Below are positions 61,473-64,000 of a stretch of DNA of 64,000 nucleotides, piece after piece; position 1 is the first letter of the stretch; each line of letters begins with the position of its first letter. Where the stretch lies: the NCBI GenBank assembly GCA_951812315.1, contig CATOSA010000032.1, positions 1 through 64,000 on the forward strand. The letters are read 5' to 3'. The notes under the pieces are model-generated. The model did not search any database. It had not been told where the DNA came from and saw nothing but the letters and a program-made list of their open reading frames with translations. The stretch is from an uncultured Burkholderiales bacterium (GTDB taxonomy: Bacteria > Pseudomonadota > Gammaproteobacteria > Burkholderiales > Eutrophovitaceae). A program made the translations under genes and the position numbers.

Positions 61473-63251
61473 TCACAATGTTATTCGCCGGTGGTAGGCA
61501 ATCCACTCGATGCACAGCAATACCAATGCAATGATGAGCAGCAAAGCCGAAAGAGCGATCGGTAGCTCATCCACATTGGCACCGCCAGCCGGAGTCGATG
61601 GGGCTAGCGCAGACCGATTGACGGCGCTGATGCGCCGGTCGAGCAAATTGACAGCAACGCGCACGGGCCGGTCCTTTCCGATCACCGTGTACAGTCCCGG
61701 CGTCGCCGCATCGAAATGTACCTCGCCATCGAGCGCCATGGCCGGCAGTTCCGAGCCATTCACTGCAAATACGCGAGCGCTTTCAACAGGCACGGTCACT
61801 CTGCCCGGCGTTGCACGCACGATTCCCGGATCATCGGCAAGCCATTTGATCGCATTGCCGAGAAAAACCGGGAAACCGGGAAGCAACCCAAAATTTGAAT
61901 CATCCGAATTAAAACCAAGCAGCACCCAGCGCGTCGCACCGTCGTGCGCAATGGCAAGAATCTTGTCTCCGTCGGCGTGCAACAACACCGTCGATTCGCG
62001 ATCGGCAGATGGCTTCGACACGTTGCCTTGCTCGATATGCAAATCGCGCAAGGAAATGTTCTGTAATACCGGATGCCTTACGTTAGCGCTGGTCACCTCA
62101 GGCAAGACTACATTGCCCGCACTGGGCGGCAACCAGCTTGCTGGTTGCGGACCAATCAACAATGACGGTACAGACGGTGCCGACTTTGGGGCAAAGCGAT
62201 CGAATACGTAAATGTCCGTATCAAACTCGTCTGTATACCTGTGGGGCGGCACAACATTCAGCCGGACACGTGGCTGAGAGGATAGCGACTTGACAAGGAA
62301 ACGGTCTGAATTCGATACCAGCGTAACCCGCACAGCCCGCCGCGACGACAGGTATCCGTATGCAACATCGTCGTCCGCGAACGCATCGTCAGTGGAAGTC
62401 AGCGCCGCGCGAACCGGACCACCGTTGAACATTGACGTATCAATCGTCTCCGTGAGCACTGCGTTCGCTTCGATAGAGATTTCGCGTGTGACTTCCTGGC
62501 CGCCAGTGCCGCTAACCACTATTTCAGCTGTCCGGTCGGTGTTTCCGGCATTGAATACTTCGACGAAAGCCTCACGCTGCGCTGGACTACCCGGAACATT
62601 TTGCAGATCAAATGCCGTTATGCCGAGGTTGGCAGCCGGTTCAAATACAGAGATGCTGGTAAATTCTGCCGGCGGTGCGCCGAGCAGAACTCCATCGGTC
62701 ACCACATAGCGACCCTCGGCTGCGACTGATGCCACCGCTGACGGGACAATTGGCAAATACTCGCGACCCAGTTGCAGGTCTTCTACTGTCTCCACAGCGT
62801 CGATTCTGGATTCGAACGACGGCGTGGCAATCTGCCGCTGCGTATCGACAACCATGACCTGCATTGCGGACGTGAAAGACTGGATCAGATCAACGGCACG
62901 ATCCTGCGCCACTCGAAGACGCGGCACACCGCTCGCGGTACGTGTGGCCATGGTCGGTGCGTTGTCCACGACGATGATCGCCTTGCCGCTGCCTTCGCTG
63001 CCATTGAGCCCCGGACGCACTACTGCCAGCACGACACACACACCGATTGCGCCGGCAATGACCAAAGACAACCACCAACGCCAGCGGTCCGAAACACGCC
63101 GGCTTGCTTCCAGCACCCTTTCCCAGATGAGGCTGGAAGAAACAAAGCGCCGCCGCGCGGGCGGCTGCAACAGATAGAGCAGAACAACCGCCAGGACTAT
63201 CGCCGCGAGCGCAGCCGCGACTGCCAGAGGGGACAGCGCGAAAGCATTCAT
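61473..63251 (-). CDS. BatA-like membrane protein with degenerate VWA domain
   Basis: The protein has 592 residues. The N-terminal BatA-type helix and motif (LLYLLQPPARRRFVSSSLIW near residue 24) are followed by a second membrane segment (WWLSLVIAGAIGVCVVLAVV near 59). A VWA-like domain has a degraded metal site (VVDNAPTM near 95). Beta-rich domains follow, and a C-terminal membrane segment lies near 569-587. It overlaps the upstream DUF58 gene by 4 bases (63248-63251) and precedes the double-VWA gene. Probably it works with them as one inner-membrane complex; the substrate is unknown. Confidence 0.88.
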   Translation of the reverse strand: MNAFALSPLAVAAALAAIVLAVVLLYLLQPPARRRFVSSSLIWERVLEASRRVSDRWRWWLSLVIAGAIGVCVVLAVVRPGLNGSEGSGKAIIVVDNAPTMATRTASGVPRLRVAQDRAVDLIQSFTSAMQVMVVDTQRQIATPSFESRIDAVETVEDLQLGREYLPIVPSAVASVAAEGRYVVTDGVLLGAPPAEFTSISVFEPAANLGITAFDLQNVPGSPAQREAFVEVFNAGNTDRTAEIVVSGTGGQEVTREISIEANAVLTETIDTSMFNGGPVRAALTSTDDAFADDDVAYGYLSSRRAVRVTLVSNSDRFLVKSLSSQPRVRLNVVPPHRYTDEFDTDIYVFDRFAPKSAPSVPSLLIGPQPASWLPPSAGNVVLPEVTSANVRHPVLQNISLRDLHIEQGNVSKPSADRESTVLLHADGDKILAIAHDGATRWVLLGFNSDDSNFGLLPGFPVFLGNAIKWLADDPGIVRATPGRVTVPVESARVFAVNGSELPAMALDGEVHFDAATPGLYTVIGKDRPVRVAVNLLDRRISAVNRSALAPSTPAGGANVDELPIALSALLLIIALVLLCIEWIAYHRRITL

Positions 63252-64000
63252 CGCAACAGACCTTCGTGGCGAAGGGCGCGCAACATCAGATGTTCGAAGT
63301 TTGAATCAGTGTCGGCCCTCAGGTATCCCCAGCCGTGACTTCGGCAGAAGCTCTCGATCCCGGCGCAGTATTGCGCAAACCCCGTTCGGTAAGTTTCAAG
63401 GAGTTCCGGCGTCAGATGCGCTTTGACGCTGGTCCCGTCCTCGGTATCCACCAGTATTACATCGTCGCCAAAAGGCGGTTCGCGATCTTCCGGACTCACA
63501 ACATGCGCGGCAAATACTTCATGGCCAAACTGGCGTATCACCTGAAACGCCGGTTCGAACCCGGCTCGGTCCAGGAAATCAGACGCAATGATGACCAGAC
63601 CGCGCGTGCGACGTGCACCAAAGAATGTGCGAAACGCATTTTGCAGACTGGTCTCCCCGTCGGGGTTCAAGCGCTCCAGAAAATGCAGCGTGCGCCACAT
63701 TTGATTCTTGCCACGTCGCGCCGGCATCTCACTGAGCACGCCATCTGCAAACGCCACCATGCTGACGCGATCGTGATTGATAAGGCTGACATAAGCCAGT
63801 GCAGCAGCAAAGCGCCGCGCGAATTCGAGCTTGCCCGGCTCACCTACACCCATGGATTTACTCGTATCCAGGAAGATATATATAGGCAGGTCGGCCTCTT
63901 CTTCGAATAATCGCAATATCAGCCGATCGAGGCGCATGTAGGTGCCCCAGTCCAGATTGCGCGTGTCGTCACCGGGAGAGTACGGCCGGTAATCGGTAAA
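63248..64000 (-). CDS. DUF58 domain protein (partial, runs off the right edge)
   Basis: About 250 C-terminal residues are visible. The DUF58 signature DYRPYSPGDDTRNLDWGTYM lies just inside the right edge, followed by RLILRLFEEEADLPIYIFLD and TSKSM, a VWA-type metal site. The frame stays open to the window edge, so ATG 63937 is internal, not the start. In related operons a MoxR AAA+ ATPase lies upstream; it would be beyond 64000. It overlaps the BatA-like gene by ATGA. Confidence 0.93.
   Translation of the reverse strand, partial: FTDYRPYSPGDDTRNLDWGTYMRLDRLILRLFEEEADLPIYIFLDTSKSMGVGEPGKLEFARRFAAALAYVSLINHDRVSMVAFADGVLSEMPARRGKNQMWRTLHFLERLNPDGETSLQNAFRTFFGARRTRGLVIIASDFLDRAGFEPAFQVIRQFGHEVFAAHVVSPEDREPPFGDDVILVDTEDGTSVKAHLTPELLETYRTGFAQYCAGIESFCRSHGWGYLRADTDSNFEHLMLRALRHEGLLR

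Overview
The window looks like a chromosomal segment of a betaproteobacterium of moderate GC content. Four things point that way. The tRNA-Tyr/Gly/Thr-tuf-tRNA-Trp-secE-nusG-rplKAJL-rpoBC block runs straight into str, S10, spc and alpha without a break. Two identical tuf genes flank rpoBC-str. uvrA, an MFS transporter and ssb sit side by side. The ribosomal and RNA polymerase sequences fit this group. This is inference from gene order and remembered family sequences, not from a search.

Layout. 1-4796 (minus): the end of a small protein of unknown function, an alternative oxidase and a fused indolepyruvate ferredoxin oxidoreductase. 4919-9922: ssb and an MFS exporter (minus) diverging from uvrA (plus). 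About 10131-11670: an IS1182-type insertion sequence in the convergent space between uvrA and rplQ. 11714-44847 (all minus): one 33-kb block of translation and transcription genes, read from a strong promoter before tRNA-Tyr (44862-44890) to rplQ. Within it are a terminator-like hairpin between rpoC and rpsL, a candidate L10 leader before rplJ, and a 457-base structured gap between the S10 and spc clusters. Two ribosomal proteins are unusual: L30 and L5 each carry an in-frame lysine/alanine-rich N-terminal extension (about 75 and 57 residues) resembling histone H1-like tails.

44848-57084: an accessory metabolic region on mixed strands. It holds an aldo/keto reductase remnant, three enolase-superfamily genes (one broken by an extra copy of a 7-base repeat), a RidA-family protein, a secreted alkaline phosphatase, a small membrane protein, a Nudix hydrolase, a TfdA/TauD dioxygenase, and a tandem pair of LarA-superfamily proteins. 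Both LarA-type proteins keep the Arg/His/His/Lys/His spacing of nickel-pincer lactate racemase. Together these genes suggest epimerisation plus dehydration of 2-hydroxy or sugar acids; this is the most likely place for an undescribed pathway.

57140-64000 (minus): a secreted Sel1-repeat protein, then an operon of DUF58, BatA-like and large double-VWA proteins. The operon appears to end in a previously unmarked 42-residue lipoprotein gene whose ATG overlaps the VWA stop codon.
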